Shown: positions 40,343 through 51,215, counted from the stretch's first letter. The stretch: DNA of 64,000 nt from Blastobasis lacticolella (GCA_905147135.1 LR990057.1:1984001-2048000); one strand, 5' to 3'. A program made the numbers and translations. The notes: generated by a model from the sequence alone, not told the origin.

Positions 40343-40568
40343 ATTTTCCCGCAAAACAGAATATTTTTTCTTATTGTTGTAATTTGTGTTTGTGAATGTT
40401 TTTTCTTGTTTGAAGCAAATAAATAGAGAAAAAAAGTAATAAAGTGAATTTCCCGCCGTCTGATATCCTCGACGCGTAGATACAACAGAATTGACTCGCA
40501 GCTCACTTCCAGCAAAGTTGAGAAAACTATAGGTACGATATTTTAACATAAAAATATGAGTGTAGATA

Positions 40569-40702
40569 AAGTAGTGTATGCAACTGTATATAATTAGGTA
40601 TTAAAACACTCGTGTCAAACTATTATCATACTCGGCTTGTATGATAAACAGACACTCGTGTTTTAATACCCCCTTTTATATGACAGTTGCATAAACTACT
40701 AT
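40569..40702. repeat. ~134-bp terminal palindrome
   Basis: Left arm 'tagtgtatgcaactgtatat' ... 'taggtattaaaacactcgtg'; right arm inverted 'tagtagtttatgcaactgtc' ... 'gtattaaaacacgagtg'. A second stem ('atcatac' / 'gtatgat') sits in the loop. Confidence 0.75.
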
Positions 40703-40984
40703 TCTCTACAAACGAAGCACAGTTTAAATGGAATACCTGTTTCTGTATTTGATTTGTAATTGGAAATTGCATTTCCAACCAAATATCCAAATATTTTAAA
40801 TAAATTCCATTCCATAAAATACGAGTACAACGAGCCAGGCAATACAATTTTGTATATTGATCGGCATTAACATATGCCATTGCCATAGTTCCATTCATTC
40901 CATACCGGGCGGAAATTGAATTTGTAACCTTATGAGCCTCGTGAGGGCTTTCAAGGGGTCATATCCGGTGTTGCTGTTGCCAAA

Positions 40985-41365
40985 AAAAATATTGAACGCG
41001 TATAATGTAACAGCCATGATCCAATTTGGTCACGTTGCCCTGGTAGCAGGGTTACGGAGGTCATATGACAGTTGCTTCATTGTGATTACCAGATCTGCCA
41101 AATCCTGGATTTTGGTCAAGGCGGACCCCGAGCCATTGTGCTCGAGAGCGCAATCGGGACGTTAACGCCAAGATGACCAATGAACAGACAAGTTTGTGGC
41201 ACAGTACCACAGGTTACTGTCGTAGAAACAAAGAAACAACTTCGACAACATTGTAAAAGACGAAGTGATGGCTTATCGGCGCAAAGTACGATACCGCTCT
41301 CGCGTCGATAAGTTAAATTAAATGTATATTGTTGGGATATGTTTGCACCATTAATATAGCAAAAC
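40985..41365 (+). mobile_element. SINE-B with long extra tail N
   Basis: SINE-B body 'catgatccaatttggtcacg', 'aaatcctggattttggtcaa', 'gttaacgccaagatgaccaa' runs into a further ~190 bases ('gaacagacaagtttgtggca', 'cgtcgataagttaaatt', 'gttgggatatgtttgcacca'). An inverted copy of the same junction and tail lies at 46190-46660. Confidence 0.75.
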
Positions 41366-41430
41366 AAGTTTTTTTTATACCACTAACGTGGCAAACAAGC
41401 TTGCGGCTTGCCTGATGGTAAGCACGTCTC
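41366..41430 (-). mobile_element. LINE family F 3' end
   Basis: 'cgtggcaaacaagcttgcgg' and 'cttgcctgatggtaagcacg' after a T-run. Confidence 0.65.
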
Positions 41431-41959
41431 CACATGGTCATAATTGATTATACGTAAGTGGGATTAGAATGTAGGGTCGAAAGAGCTACGAATGTACGAG
41501 GACGCACTTCGATCAGTTAGAGTGCCGATTTGCGAAAGGCTGCAGGTACATGCGGCCGAGGACAGGGTTAAAATATATCTTTTATAAAATGTGTCAGCAA
41601 CTGAATCGAACTTCGCAGTAAAAATGTCAAATACTGGCCGAACGAAACTAGTCTGACTTGAACTTTTACCCGACGACGTCGGAAGGAGGGTTATGTAAGT
41701 AATTCATTAGTCGCGTTAAATGCTTTATGGTTTTTTTTCGATAAAATATTGCTGAGCTGTGTATTTAGTGATGCTTTTGCAGATATTTACATCGATATTC
41801 ACAAACACAAACACCTTAATTTTTTATGTTATACGACAGACTTTTTTCTACCAGGTTCTATTTTTTCTGAAAATAACGATTTTCTCAATTTGGGTACACA
41901 ACGCAAATCTATCAATAGTTATGTCTATACATAAAAATATTGTTAATTAAGTAAATTAC
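41431..41959. other. Unassigned
   Basis: No family recognised; the AT-rich small frames near 41750-41950 carry no motif. Confidence 0.3.
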
Positions 41960-42065
41960 CCTGTAATAACCTGATCTGCCAAATCCTGGATCATGGTCAA
42001 GGCGGTTCCGGGTCCTCGTGCGCGAGAACATAACCTGGACATTAACGCCAAGATGATTTATTTTT
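41960..42065 (+). mobile_element. SINE-B 3' fragment
   Basis: 'aaatcctggatcatggtcaa', 'gtcctcgtgcgcgagaacat', 'gacattaacgccaagatgat'. Confidence 0.75.
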
Positions 42066-42249
42066 TATTGTTATTTAAGTGAACTATTTGTAACAACATT
42101 GTGACCCATCTAATAAAAGCCTACAGAATGTACATAATATAAGCAATAACACAGCATAAAGGTCCCTCGTTGAGTCTCATGATAAAAGCTCCCGCCGAAC
42201 AACACAAAGCTTTTACCCGACATAAATATTATTTTCTCGTATTCGCCTA

Positions 42250-42610
42250 TATTTTTTTACAACATTAAGGCGGCAGCTTTCGAACGGGGAATAGTTTTTT
42301 CAGCGATGAGGAATAAACTTGCTAATATCGAATAGTGATATCGTAGGTTTCGGTTTGTCGGGTTGACGTATATGGCTGAAGCGAGGGGAGTAATACACGG
42401 GTGCGAATACCGAAAGCACGAATAACGATAGCGTGTAGACGATTGCCCGAAAGCTTGAATGCGCGATGGTTCATTTGTGCGAAAAATCAATTCCGCGAAA
42501 GCTTCAAAAAGCGAACGTTCAGTTGTGCGACACCAACTTACCCCAACCCTACCCTACTCCGATGAGGGTAAGGGTAAAGGTGGGGTAGTGTAGGGGTAAG
42601 AGGACGCCTC
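42250..42610. repeat. Unclassified repeat-like tract with short palindromes
   Basis: Repeats of 'cgaatac', 'gcacgaat', 'gcgaa' and 'gtgcga' follow each other, ending 'cagttgtgcgacaccaactt' and a CCCTAC/GTAGGG pair at 42546-42600. The 77-residue minus frame has no domain. Confidence 0.35.
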
Positions 42611-43129
42611 GAGAAAGAAGTCACGTCATGTTTACATAAAACATAACGTAATATAACGTAACATAACTTACGTAATACATATCGTCAGGCCTTATCCCCG
42701 CAGGCAGAGACCACGTCATCACCACCATTTAATTAAATACGAGTGAATTAAATTACCTTTCAAATATTCTCATTTAAATGAACAAATCGGTAAACAGCAA
42801 TAATTCCCGCTTATATTCCTCGAACCGACATCAAAGTCTACTTAATGATAAATTGGTCTGCGTTGTGGATCTTAAATAAACAAGGGCGCGCAGCTGAATG
42901 TTAAAATGGAGCCAAGTTGCGTTTCACTTAGTGAAAATTCATAACTTCATTCGCTATGGTGCCAAGTTTTTAAGTGTTTAAAAATTTAATTGTTTAATTT
43001 AAATGCTCTAAGTGCTTTGAGTTGTTATGGAGGTAGGCATGATTAAGACATATATTTTTAAGGCTACTAATTCTGAAGAGTCTGCCTGGCGAATTAACTT
43101 TTGGCTAGACGGATATCATAGTATATCAG
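42611..43129. other. Unassigned
   Basis: 'acataacgtaatataacgta' is a local tandem near 42640. Otherwise AT-rich with no recognised element. Confidence 0.3.
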
Positions 43130-43340
43130 CCGGAAGGCGCCCATTGCTGGGCATAGGCCTCTCCCAGAGATCTCCACGAAGGCCAGTCTTGTGACTTCCG
43201 CATACAGCTGGTACCTGCGATATTTACAAGGTCGTCGGTCCACCTTGTGAGAGACCTACCCACGCTGCGTCTTTCGGTGCGTGGTCGCCACTCAAGAACT
43301 TTGTTGCCCCATCGGCCATCTGTTTTGGGAGCTATATGTT
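43130..43340 (-). pseudogene. LINE ORF2 C-terminal fragment K
   Basis: Reverse complement of 11480-11665 blocks: 'gctgggcataggcctctccc', 'cgtcggtccaccttgtgaga', 'cgctgcgtctttcggtgcgt'. Multiple frameshifts. Confidence 0.6.
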
Positions 43341-44119
43341 CTTTCCACTGCCATTTAAGCTTGGTAAATACTACTTAGTAGTTCTTCGGCTTCGTGCTCC
43401 AACTACTCAACTTAACTACAATTTACTAAAGTGTGGGGCTTACTACTTAACCTTACATGTTGTACTTACTTATATACTATATATTTCTGTCACGAAGACG
43501 CAGAGCTTTTACCTTCCATCAGGCAGCCATCTACTCGTCTTACTGCGTAGAATAAACAAAAAAAGGTAGGCTGTCTGCTCGTTAGTCACTGATAAGTATA
43601 ATTACAAGGTGTCCCATAAATCAATGTCAAGCTTGAAACAGGTGATAGGCCATGTCGTGACATTTGTCAGAGAAATATAACAAAATGGTGGGCATTAGTT
43701 TTCAAATTCAAGTCTCAACGGAAGTCGGTTAAAAATAGGGCAGTGTTTTAAATTACTCAAGGGCATAATGGGATTTACTAAATATAATGTTTTTATCCAT
43801 TGTTGAAGAGTAATCTAGCAAGTGTCATAACCATTTTGAAAAACAGACTAAATATGGCAACTTTTGACGTTACTTGCCAAAATAGTGATTGTAATTTTTT
43901 TTCCGTACAGTCGATTAAAGTTGAGTGATGTAATAATTTTGAATTAAATATTAGGAAATAATCTAACGTTTTTGGCAGTTACGTCTTACTTACGTCTTAA
44001 ATGGATTATTCATGGTTCGTTATATAAAAAATCGAGGATATGTTAATATATGTAGACACAGGACTTGAAAGATCATAAAAATAAACTACTTATATATATT
44101 TTTAATACATACTTTTTAT
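43341..44119. other. Unassigned; trace of repeat L near 43540
   Basis: 'aggtaggctgtctgctcgtt' (43565) matches repeat L at 18690 in reverse complement. The rest is AT-rich and unplaced. Confidence 0.35.
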
Positions 44120-44330
44120 ACATCGATTCCTGGACGGGCAGAAATTGAAATGTTGAATTTTAATTTCTGTTACGGGTTTGGGTGTTCTATGTATAATAAG
44201 TAAGTATTTTAAAAAAAGGATAGTAACTGATATATCAGTTATCTAGCACCCATAGTACATGCTGTGCTTAGTTTGGGGCTAGATGGCGCTGTGTGAATTT
44301 GTCCACGAATATTTATTATTATTATTATAT
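44120..44330 (+). mobile_element. SINE-A, 5'-truncated
   Basis: Begins just after the B box ('cgattcctggacgggcagaa') and reaches 'gatggcgctgtgtgaatttg' and an ATT-rich tail. Confidence 0.8.
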
Positions 44331-44375
44331 TATGAGGCGAGCCGTAAGGTTGTTTGCCACCTTATTGTTATTAAA
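44331..44375 (+). mobile_element. LINE family F 3' end, very short
   Basis: 'ggcgagccgtaaggttgttt' then 'gccaccttattgttattaaa'. Confidence 0.45.
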
Positions 44376-44904
44376 AAATGTCCTTTCCCTATATATTATC
44401 GATTTTTTATTCCAACTTGAACCCAAGTTTACCGTGAACTTGCCATGCTCACTGCCGTGCCAAGCCAGAGTAACTAAAAGTGAAAATATGACCCGAAAAG
44501 AGAAGCAATAAATAACTTGAGAGGAGCGACTTGTATAATTATTTATGAGTGTTCTTTCAATGTCGTGCAATGGACGAATTTCGTGAACTACGTAAATATT
44601 TAACGTAAGATTGAGAGTAGGTTTGCATTAATTTCTTTTGCTTATTTCATGTTTGCGATGTTAAAGACTGGAGCTTTATCCCATTTATAAACTCCCCTTG
44701 ATTATTTGGATGTCGTACATTGAAAATTACTAATGTGATGAGATGGTTGATCAAGTTAGATGCTAAATTTGTGTCAAGTATATAAAGAAAAACATGTCTG
44801 TACTTGTCACTATATCTTAGGAAGGCCTTGGTTCTGCTCGTCACGTTGTCTGCGTGGAAATTGTTTTTTGAAAGTTGCCTGCTATTGCCTGCTCCGCCAT
44901 TTCC

Positions 44905-45086
44905 GTAAGTATTTGACAGGTCAGGTAGTTACAACCGAGCGACTGCTGCCTGACCTCTGTTATCCTGTTAACAGGGGAACCTGACGGAAAGGGGAAATTG
45001 TCGGAAAAAATAAGCCGACTGGGAGCTATAATCGAAAACACTGGCATATAAAACTGTACCCGTACGAACCCGGTGCGGATCGCTAG
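44905..45086. mobile_element. SINE-B fragment (-) followed by a Helitron 3' end (+)
   Basis: 44915-44990: 'gcctgacctctgttatcctg', 'ttaacaggggaacctgac' (minus SINE-B body). 45045-45086: 'cccgtacgaacccggtgcgg' and 'atcgctag|t', a CTAG|T terminus. Confidence 0.55.
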
Positions 45087-45153
45087 TAAAATAATAAAAC
45101 TCAAAGAAACTATTCTATATCTACCATACACCAACTTTACTTATACCCATAGA

Positions 45154-45214
45154 GATTGGAAAGTTAGCGACCTTAATGGTTAGGTATAGCAAGAAGGTCG
45201 CTAACTTTCCAATC
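45154..45214. repeat. Perfect 21-bp hairpin, 19-nt loop
   Basis: Arms 45154-45174 and 45194-45214 are exact reverse complements ('gattggaaagttagcgacct'). A related block, 'gtagctatctttccaatctc', is at 49371. Confidence 0.85.
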
Positions 45215-45234
45215 CCTTTGCTTCTACCTAACCA

Positions 45235-45378
45235 TTTTTTCCTTGCTATAAGCAAGGAAACCTTCCTCTTGAATCACTCTATCTATTATTTGTTGAAAAA
45301 CGCATTAAATTCCGTTGCGTAGTTTAAAAGATCTTAAGACAGACGGCGGAAAGCGACTTTGTTTTATTCTATGTATAG
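45235..45378 (-). mobile_element. Helitron 5' half
   Basis: On minus: 'ctatacatagaataaaacaa', 'agtcgctttccgccgtctgt', 'tttaaactacgcaacggaat', 'agagtgattcaagaggaagg'. The expected 3' CTAG end is not found. Confidence 0.65.
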
Positions 45379-45472
45379 GTACACTTTCACTACACATATT
45401 ATCAATATTTGTTTCAAACTAAACTCGCATTCTTTACACATATTGTTATATTAGACGGGACTTGGACGCGAC

Positions 45473-46092
45473 GTACCTTTTAGATTTGTTTTCCCGGCGT
45501 TTCGACACAACACTCACGATGTCCACTCATCGTCGGACGTATCCGTGGACATCGTGAGTGTTGTGTGCCGTGCAGTTCCGAATCAACAACAAATTGACAA
45601 TTCTATGTGAGGGTACCTCTCCACGGCAGTCGTTTCGTGACCAGGGTGGGTGTAACCCTAGCGAGCGGCCACACAGAAAAGACTCAGACACGTCGCGGAC
45701 AGGGCACAGACGGGACGCGGACGCGACTTAAAACATACAGAAAAGACAGGGCAAGGACGCGGCGCCGTCGCGGATCAGTCAAGAGCGTAGGCAAGACAAG
45801 GACAGCAAGCGCTGCGGGCGAGTTCCGGCTCCCGCGCCCCGCCCGCACCCCCGCTCTCGCCCGCGGCGCACCCTTGCCTCGTCTTTTCTGTATGTTTCAA
45901 GTCGTGTCTGCGACGCGTCCTCGCCCTGTCCTAGCCCTGTCTTTTCTGTATGTTTTGCGTCGCGACGTTTCTATACATTTAGTATGAAAGTAAATTGAAC
46001 GGGCGCCGCGTCTGCGACGTGTCTGCGTCTTACGTCTTTTCTGTGTGGCCGCTCGCCTACCGAAACGTCGGGAAAACATATCTAAAAGGTAC
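45473..46092. mobile_element. 620-bp foldback element with nested inverted repeats
   Basis: Outer 32-bp ends (45473-45504, 46061-46092) match at 30 positions ('gtaccttttagat(t/a)tgt'). Inner exact 23-bp pairs: 45661-45683 with 46034-46056, and one around 45731 ('aaacatacagaaaagacagg') with 45936-45960. A perfect 22-bp hairpin (45505-45566) sits inside the left arm only. The centre is GC-rich. The 126-residue frame at 45607-45987 follows the repeat structure and shows no domain. Confidence 0.8.
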
Positions 46093-46189
46093 ATATTATC
46101 AAACCCGAACCCAACCCGACAATATGTGTGTATAGTGAAAGTGTAGTGAATAACCACGAAAGTCTTAAAGCCTATATGTATAGGTAGTA

Positions 46190-46660
46190 GTGGAAACGTG
46201 TCTATGCTTTAATACAATGATGGCGTAAACATATCCCAACAACGTACACTAATTTAACTTATCTCCGTGAGAGCAGTGAGCCTCGAACTTTGCGCGGATA
46301 AGCCATTGCTACGTCTTTTCGAATGTTTTCGTAGTTGTTTCTTTGTTACGACACGTACAGTGCCACAAACTTGTCCGTTCATTGGTTATCTTGGCGCTGA
46401 TGTCCTGGTTGTGATCTCGCGCGTGATGGCCCGGGCCACCATAATACAGGATTTGGCACATCAGGTAATTACAGTGGAGGGACTGTAATCTGACCTCCGT
46501 AATCTAGTTAACAGGGGAATCTGGCAGATTGGATCATGGTTACACATCAAGTCGCCTAAACGTGCAGGTTCCATCACGATGTTTTCTCCTTACCGTAAGA
46601 GCATCGGTTAGTATTCTACTAATGTACATAACTCAGAAAACAGTCATTGGTATATGGTAA
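46190..46660 (-). mobile_element. SINE-B with long tail N (inverted partner of 40985-41365)
   Basis: 'aaacatatcccaacaacgta', 'gccacaaacttgtccgttca', then SINE-B blocks 'ggttatcttggcgctgatgt', 'ttaccgtaagagcatcggtt'. Confidence 0.75.
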
Positions 46661-47571
46661 AGATATATTCAGAATACTGTTTTCATAAAATTACATCCGG
46701 TTAAAGAGGTAAAACTGACGACAAATGAAAAGGAGTAGTTTCAAACCCTTATAAAAACTTGAGAAAATATGTTTTATTACATTTTAAGGACTTACCGGCT
46801 AATAAACACATTCTGTTTTCGAATTTTAATGTTATGTTCATTTTTAAAAATTTGAGCAATTGAGAAAAATGCGCCACTTTCATAGGTAAGGACCCAATAT
46901 TTATCACAATTGTTAGCAGTATGGTATCAAACCATCATAGTTCGGTTCAAACGACACAGATGACGCGTAGGAGTCACGTGGTCGCGGGCCGGCCCTGCGC
47001 TGAAAAGCAAGGGCAAGACATTCGAACGTTAGCTGTGAGTGAACCGAGGGGTTGTATCAAGACAACCAATTCTATTAGCCTTACTATTTCTTATGTTAAT
47101 TGTTTTATCATAAGTTTATTATCATTAAGTTTGCCAAAGTCCATACTTTTAATAATATACCGATTTAAGTAACACATGGTTTGTATATATTTCTGATCCT
47201 AACACAATCGAATTTTAATTGAGGAGGTGAAAGCCGAAATCAACGACAGAGACGCGTACACTGTCTAGTGAAGTGTATCTACACTAAAGACATTTACATC
47301 TACACAAAGACAGATGACATTATTACTTGTAATTGAATTGACATAATCTAAATATTGTTATGACATTTTTAATTTAATAGTAATGGAAATTGTAATATTA
47401 TAATATACTATTGTACACCCAAATTTGGGTAAACTGTTATAGTTCTGCTATAAATCAAATATCACCTACAATGTACCTACTACAGTTATACAATAAATTA
47501 TTTCTGGTTTCTGATTTCTGAAAGGGTATATATATCAACGTACAATACTCAGGAATAACCAAAAAGGCAGA
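46661..47571. other. Unassigned, AT-rich, possible retroelement tail
   Basis: 47310-47520 ends 'acagttatacaataaattat' in the style of a retroelement 3' end. A frame at 46921-47172 has no recognisable domain. Confidence 0.35.
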
Positions 47572-47727
47572 CTAATCTTTGCCGAACCACTCCTTATACA
47601 GTTTCCTAACCTGAGTGTGCTGAGCTTGTTTGCCTCCATAATGGATGGGGATGGGGAGGGATGTTCTCGAAAACATTTTTGTAACCCCTCGGCCTATCGG
47701 ATGAGAAAGTATTTCCAGTGTCAAGGT
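47572..47727 (-). CDS. Short unassigned open frame (35-52 aa)
   Basis: The minus frame includes MFSRTSLPIPIHYGGKQAQH then TQVRKLYKEWFGKD and a TAG. Composition looks protein-like rather than AT noise. No acceptor or start could be fixed and no family was recognised. Could be a last exon or a processed fragment. Confidence 0.2.
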   Translation of the reverse strand, partial: TLTLEILSHPIGRGVTKMFSRTSLPIPIHYGGKQAQHTQVRKLYKEWFGKD

Positions 47728-48004
47728 AAGCGGATCTATTTTCGGCTAGTTGAGTGTCAATAGACTTTATCTGCTGTTACAGCCGAATATAAATCGGCCG
47801 AATTTGGTTTGAACTTCACTTTAGGTAAGTTTATTTATGGATTTATTAAAAGTTTATGCACTAAAGGTACCTTACTTAAAGCTAAAGTAGCCTTATCTCC
47901 AGTCGATCGTGAAGAAAATATGATCGAAAACGGTAGACGGTGCGGGAGAAACAATAAGATGAAGGAAGGGATACTTTATGTAAGGTCGTTTAATAACTTA
48001 TTGA

Positions 48005-48112
48005 TAACGCGTGGGTGATGAACCTGGTATTGCAAACGTTCATAGGCAGAGGTGACTGCTTACCATCAGGTAAGCCGTAAGCTTGTTTGCCACAGCAGTG
48101 GTATAAAAAAGT
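48005..48112 (+). mobile_element. LINE family F 3' end
   Basis: 'aacgcgtgggtgatgaacct', 'gcttaccatcaggtaagccg', then an A tail. Confidence 0.7.
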
Positions 48113-48229
48113 TTGATAGACAAGTACTTTATTGATACCTTATAATAAAATATTACTATATACTCGTAAATCACTTACAATAACAAGGAACACTTAACAG
48201 CTAAGGCGGTAATAAGGCAGAGGCAATAG

Positions 48230-48415
48230 ATTAGAAAAGTTTGTATGTCCGTACTTTTGTTAGCATGTTGGGATGAATTTCCGAAATTACCTACTAAACC
48301 GATTTTTAAAATTCTTTCTCTAATAGAAAGCTGCATGATTCTCGAGTGTCAAAAGAGACTTTAAGCCCGGTAAAATAATATAAACTTGCGGGATAATTGA
48401 ACTTCGCGCGGGTGA
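48230..48415 (+). repeat. Dispersed repeat, Helitron-like 3' style
   Basis: 'aaaccgatttttaaaattct', 'ctaatagaaagctgcatgat' and a terminal 'aacttcgcgcgggtg' resemble the bodies and GC-rich ends of insect non-autonomous elements. No CTAG end remains. Confidence 0.35.
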
Positions 48416-48439
48416 AAAACGTAGGGGACTGGTTTATAA

Positions 48440-48574
48440 ACATACCACTCACCAGCACGTTGCCTGCGAGTGTGTTCCCTGATCATTATAATCTGGACGC
48501 CTTCAAGGCTAGAGTGAATAGGCTATTCCTAGACCGGCATACTCTATCATCGGCCGCATCGCCATTTACCACCC
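48440..48574 (+). pseudogene. LINE ORF2 C-terminal fragment
   Basis: Encodes TLPASVFPDHYNLDAFKARV then NRLFLDRHTLSS, the 'LPxxVFPxxYNLxxFKxxVNR' end shared with 2990-3243 and 21042-21560. It is cut at 48574 by the adjacent MITE; the remnant continues at 48828. Confidence 0.65.
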
Positions 48575-48827
48575 GTAGCCGTATTCACAATGGCTCGAAA
48601 ATCTGATTCGGATACGGAATCGACAAAGGACCCCGCATAAGTTCTTAGGAAAATGTGGTTTCAGTTAATTTTGATGAAATTTTCATATGTTATAGAGAGT
48701 AGGGTTTCCGTGGAATCTATCGGGATTCTGAATAACAGTTTTCGAATCGATCGACACGGATTCGCCGCTCACGAATTTCGTGTCGAATCGTTCGGAAACG
48801 GTTTCGAATCATTGTGAATACGGCTAC
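48575..48827. mobile_element. 253-bp MITE inserted in a LINE tail
   Basis: Ends 'gtagccgtattcacaatg' and 'cattgtgaatacggctac' are exact inverted repeats; identity extends to 24 of 26. The inside is rich in 'gattcg' / 'cgaatc'. Non-coding. Confidence 0.85.
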
Positions 48828-49939
48828 AGGTAAGGTGGCTGTTAAATGCCTGGCTAATCTATAATATATATAAATAAATAAACTAGTACAAATATTAAAA
48901 ACCCCGACCGCTAATTGCTAGTCCGTCAGTTGTGTTATTGTGCAGTTTTCAAAAAAATATATTAATTAATAAACTGGAAAGTTAGAAACAAGCCTGATGT
49001 AAGTAAATGGATGTATAAAGTGGAAGCGTTACTTTAATTTAAATTTAAAAGCAGGCGGGGATCATATAAGTAGGTGGATACGGATACGGAATACCAATTT
49101 ATAGAAAAAAAATTCAAACTTAAATAAACATTTTGATTTATAGAAATATTTATAGAGTTACTTTGCGGCACTCTAGAGACCAAACGGACCTGGTGGCTAG
49201 CATTCATTCTTATTACATGTATTGTATGATGTACATTAGTGTTTGTGAAAACCTAAACTGAATAAACGTATTTGATTTGACCCCAGAGTGCCACAAATGA
49301 ACAACATACCCTCTACACACATACATACCCTCTACAACAGAGCAAATAAAAAAATTGACAGTCTATGAAGGTAGCTATCTTTCCAATCTCTTTGCCCTCT
49401 ACTGATTGATAAACACACTACCCTCCTTTGCACAGTCGGCTAAAAACTAAGTTATCAGATTAAACTGCTATTGGCATATAGACATCGTGTCGTGTCGGAC
49501 CGTGTAGATAAAAGCAATTCTCGTCACAAAGTTCGACCCACGTGCGGATCATTCTGGATAACTGTGGTAACGTCGGCAGATAACCACGATCATACTTTTA
49601 TTTCACTTCGATCACATTAGGTAGGTATTATTTAATGTACAAATGTTTTTGTGTGTATGTTTGTTTGTTAATGTCTTACGCAAAAACTTTGTAGGTTTGT
49701 TTACATTTTATCTCTCTATTGTAAAAAATACCTAGCCAAACTAGCAAGTGTTACCTTGATGGTAAGTGTCCCCCGTCCATGAACATCTTGGTAACACTGT
49801 AATTTTGACAGTTGTTAGTAATGTTTTATACGTCAAATGTTATTTGTTACAATACACTTAGAAAATGAATCGTTTTATCATTACCAGCAAGATGTATGTA
49901 TATTAAGAACTTGCACTTCTGTCAACAGTTAACTACCCA
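48828..49939. other. LINE remnant then unassigned
   Basis: 'aaatgcctggctaatctata' (48844) reads as the continuation of the interrupted LINE 3' end. The rest has no placed element apart from the hairpin-related block at 49371. Confidence 0.35.
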
Positions 49940-50065
49940 AAAAGGTTGCCTGGAAGAAATCGCTTTAAGCGATAAGGCCGCCTGTTGCTTCTCCTGCTGT
50001 TAATTTAGGTTACCCATTGTATACTTTTGATTGTGCAATAAAGCGTTATTCATTCATTCATTCAT
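49940..50065 (+). mobile_element. Retroelement tail E
   Basis: 'ggttgcctggaagaaatcgc', 'gcgataaggccgcctgttgc', 'gtgcaataaagcgttattca' and an (attc)n end. Confidence 0.7.
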
Positions 50066-50314
50066 GTATCTTTCCACACAGCGAATGAACCGTCAGATGT
50101 TTTGCGTGAAACGTTAAGAGGTCTCATTATTTCACATTACAGTGACGTTAACTGGCCGCCAAGATCATAGATTTACCGCAGTTGGATATTTAGTGGGGTT
50201 TTCTTAAGAGTCGCGTCTATACCAACACATCTGTAACGTTGGAGCACCCAAAAACGAATATGCGTCAAGTTTTTGCCAGGATAACCCCCGGCAAAAACTT
50301 TATTTATTTATTTT

Positions 50315-50410
50315 TATTTTATACGTCAGACAAACAGGCAAGCGGGTCATCTGATGGTCACCGCCGCCTATGGACATCAGCAACACCAGGGGAGTCACCA
50401 ATGCGTTGAC
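50315..50410 (-). mobile_element. LINE family D 3' end
   Basis: 'cagacaaacaggcaagcggg', 'caccgccgcctatggacatc', 'accaatgcgttgacc'. Confidence 0.65.
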
Positions 50411-50801
50411 CAAATAGAAATAATGGAAGATTACCTAAATTATTTTAGATGGCAATTTTTTTTGTGTCCTGTACCGTCTTATCTCATGGTAAGTAGGTAT
50501 CTCTATTATTCTGTAAAAGTTGCCACACAATGAATGGGAAAACTTACTTTTGCTACAAAAGGGATATATTTCTTCTATTTATTTATTTCCCCTTTGTAGC
50601 TCAGGGCCTATTATAAATACCTGTGGTATTTATAGGGAAATATAATATTTAGGCGAATGAGCTCCTCCTCTACCTAGGAGCTTTATAGCAGTAATTTTAA
50701 AAGATAATCCCTACTGTCCCTACCACTTCTTCTTCTTATCGTGTCATTGATAAATAGGTTAAGTATATAAATTATTATTTTATTATTATTACTTATATTT
50801 T
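50411..50801. other. Unassigned
   Basis: 'cagggcctattataaatacc' and a short inverted 'ggtatttatag' near 50600; nothing else. Confidence 0.3.
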
Positions 50802-51060
50802 TTATGTCCAAAACCGATCGACGCGGATGGCACTGTCCGAGGCCTTAAATAAGTGTTCGAGTGAGCATGAGTCGGGGCAGGCCGGGCAGACGAGCAAATG
50901 CGCCATGGTCTGCGGCAAGGCTCCACACTCACAGGCGTTTTCTGTGGAGGTGATGCACCCCCATCCGCTCAAGTTGTCTTTTGATCTGCCGACCTGGGCA
51001 CGCAACCTGTTCAGCGTCCTCCAGATCCTCCCTACCACTACTAGTAGCCTAGCAGAAGGC
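50802..51060 (-). pseudogene. LINE ORF2 C-terminus with Cys/His motif
   Basis: Encodes MVGRIWRTLNRLRAQVGRSK, DNLSGWGCITSTENACECGA then LPQTMAHLLVCPACPDSCSL. The C-x-C-x6-8-H-x3-4-C-x2-C ending matches 18930-19260 but without frameshifts. Polymerase absent. Confidence 0.7.
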
Positions 51061-51061
51061 T

Positions 51062-51215
51062 AAACCACTGCACCGATTTTGATGTAGTTCTGTATGGAGA
51101 TAGTTTAGCACCTTTTCTTCCCCTCCCTCGCTCACACTCGAGCTCGAACACTCGCTAGTTCGTAAGATATAGGTACAATAGTCCATGCAGGCGAAGCCGC
51201 GGGCGGAAAGTTAGT
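51062..51215 (+). mobile_element. Non-autonomous Helitron-like fragment
   Basis: 'aaaccactgcaccgattttg', 'gcgaagccgcgggcggaaag' and a 'ttag|t' end (CTAG with one change). Confidence 0.5.

Larger units (their letters stand above)
39778..40702. mobile_element. Hairpin-ended element, copy 2, split by SINE-A
   Basis: Same block order as 8690-9735 without the TTA-flanked insertion. A SINE-A occupies 40075-40342 between 'gtgtaattaat' and 'attttcccgcaaa'. The right end is a full palindrome (40569-40702). No coding frame. Confidence 0.7.

Noticed and set aside
45607..45987. 126-residue Arg-rich protein
   Set aside because: The frame is generated by GC-rich inverted repeats of a foldback element; no domain, and the opposite strand is open over part of it too.
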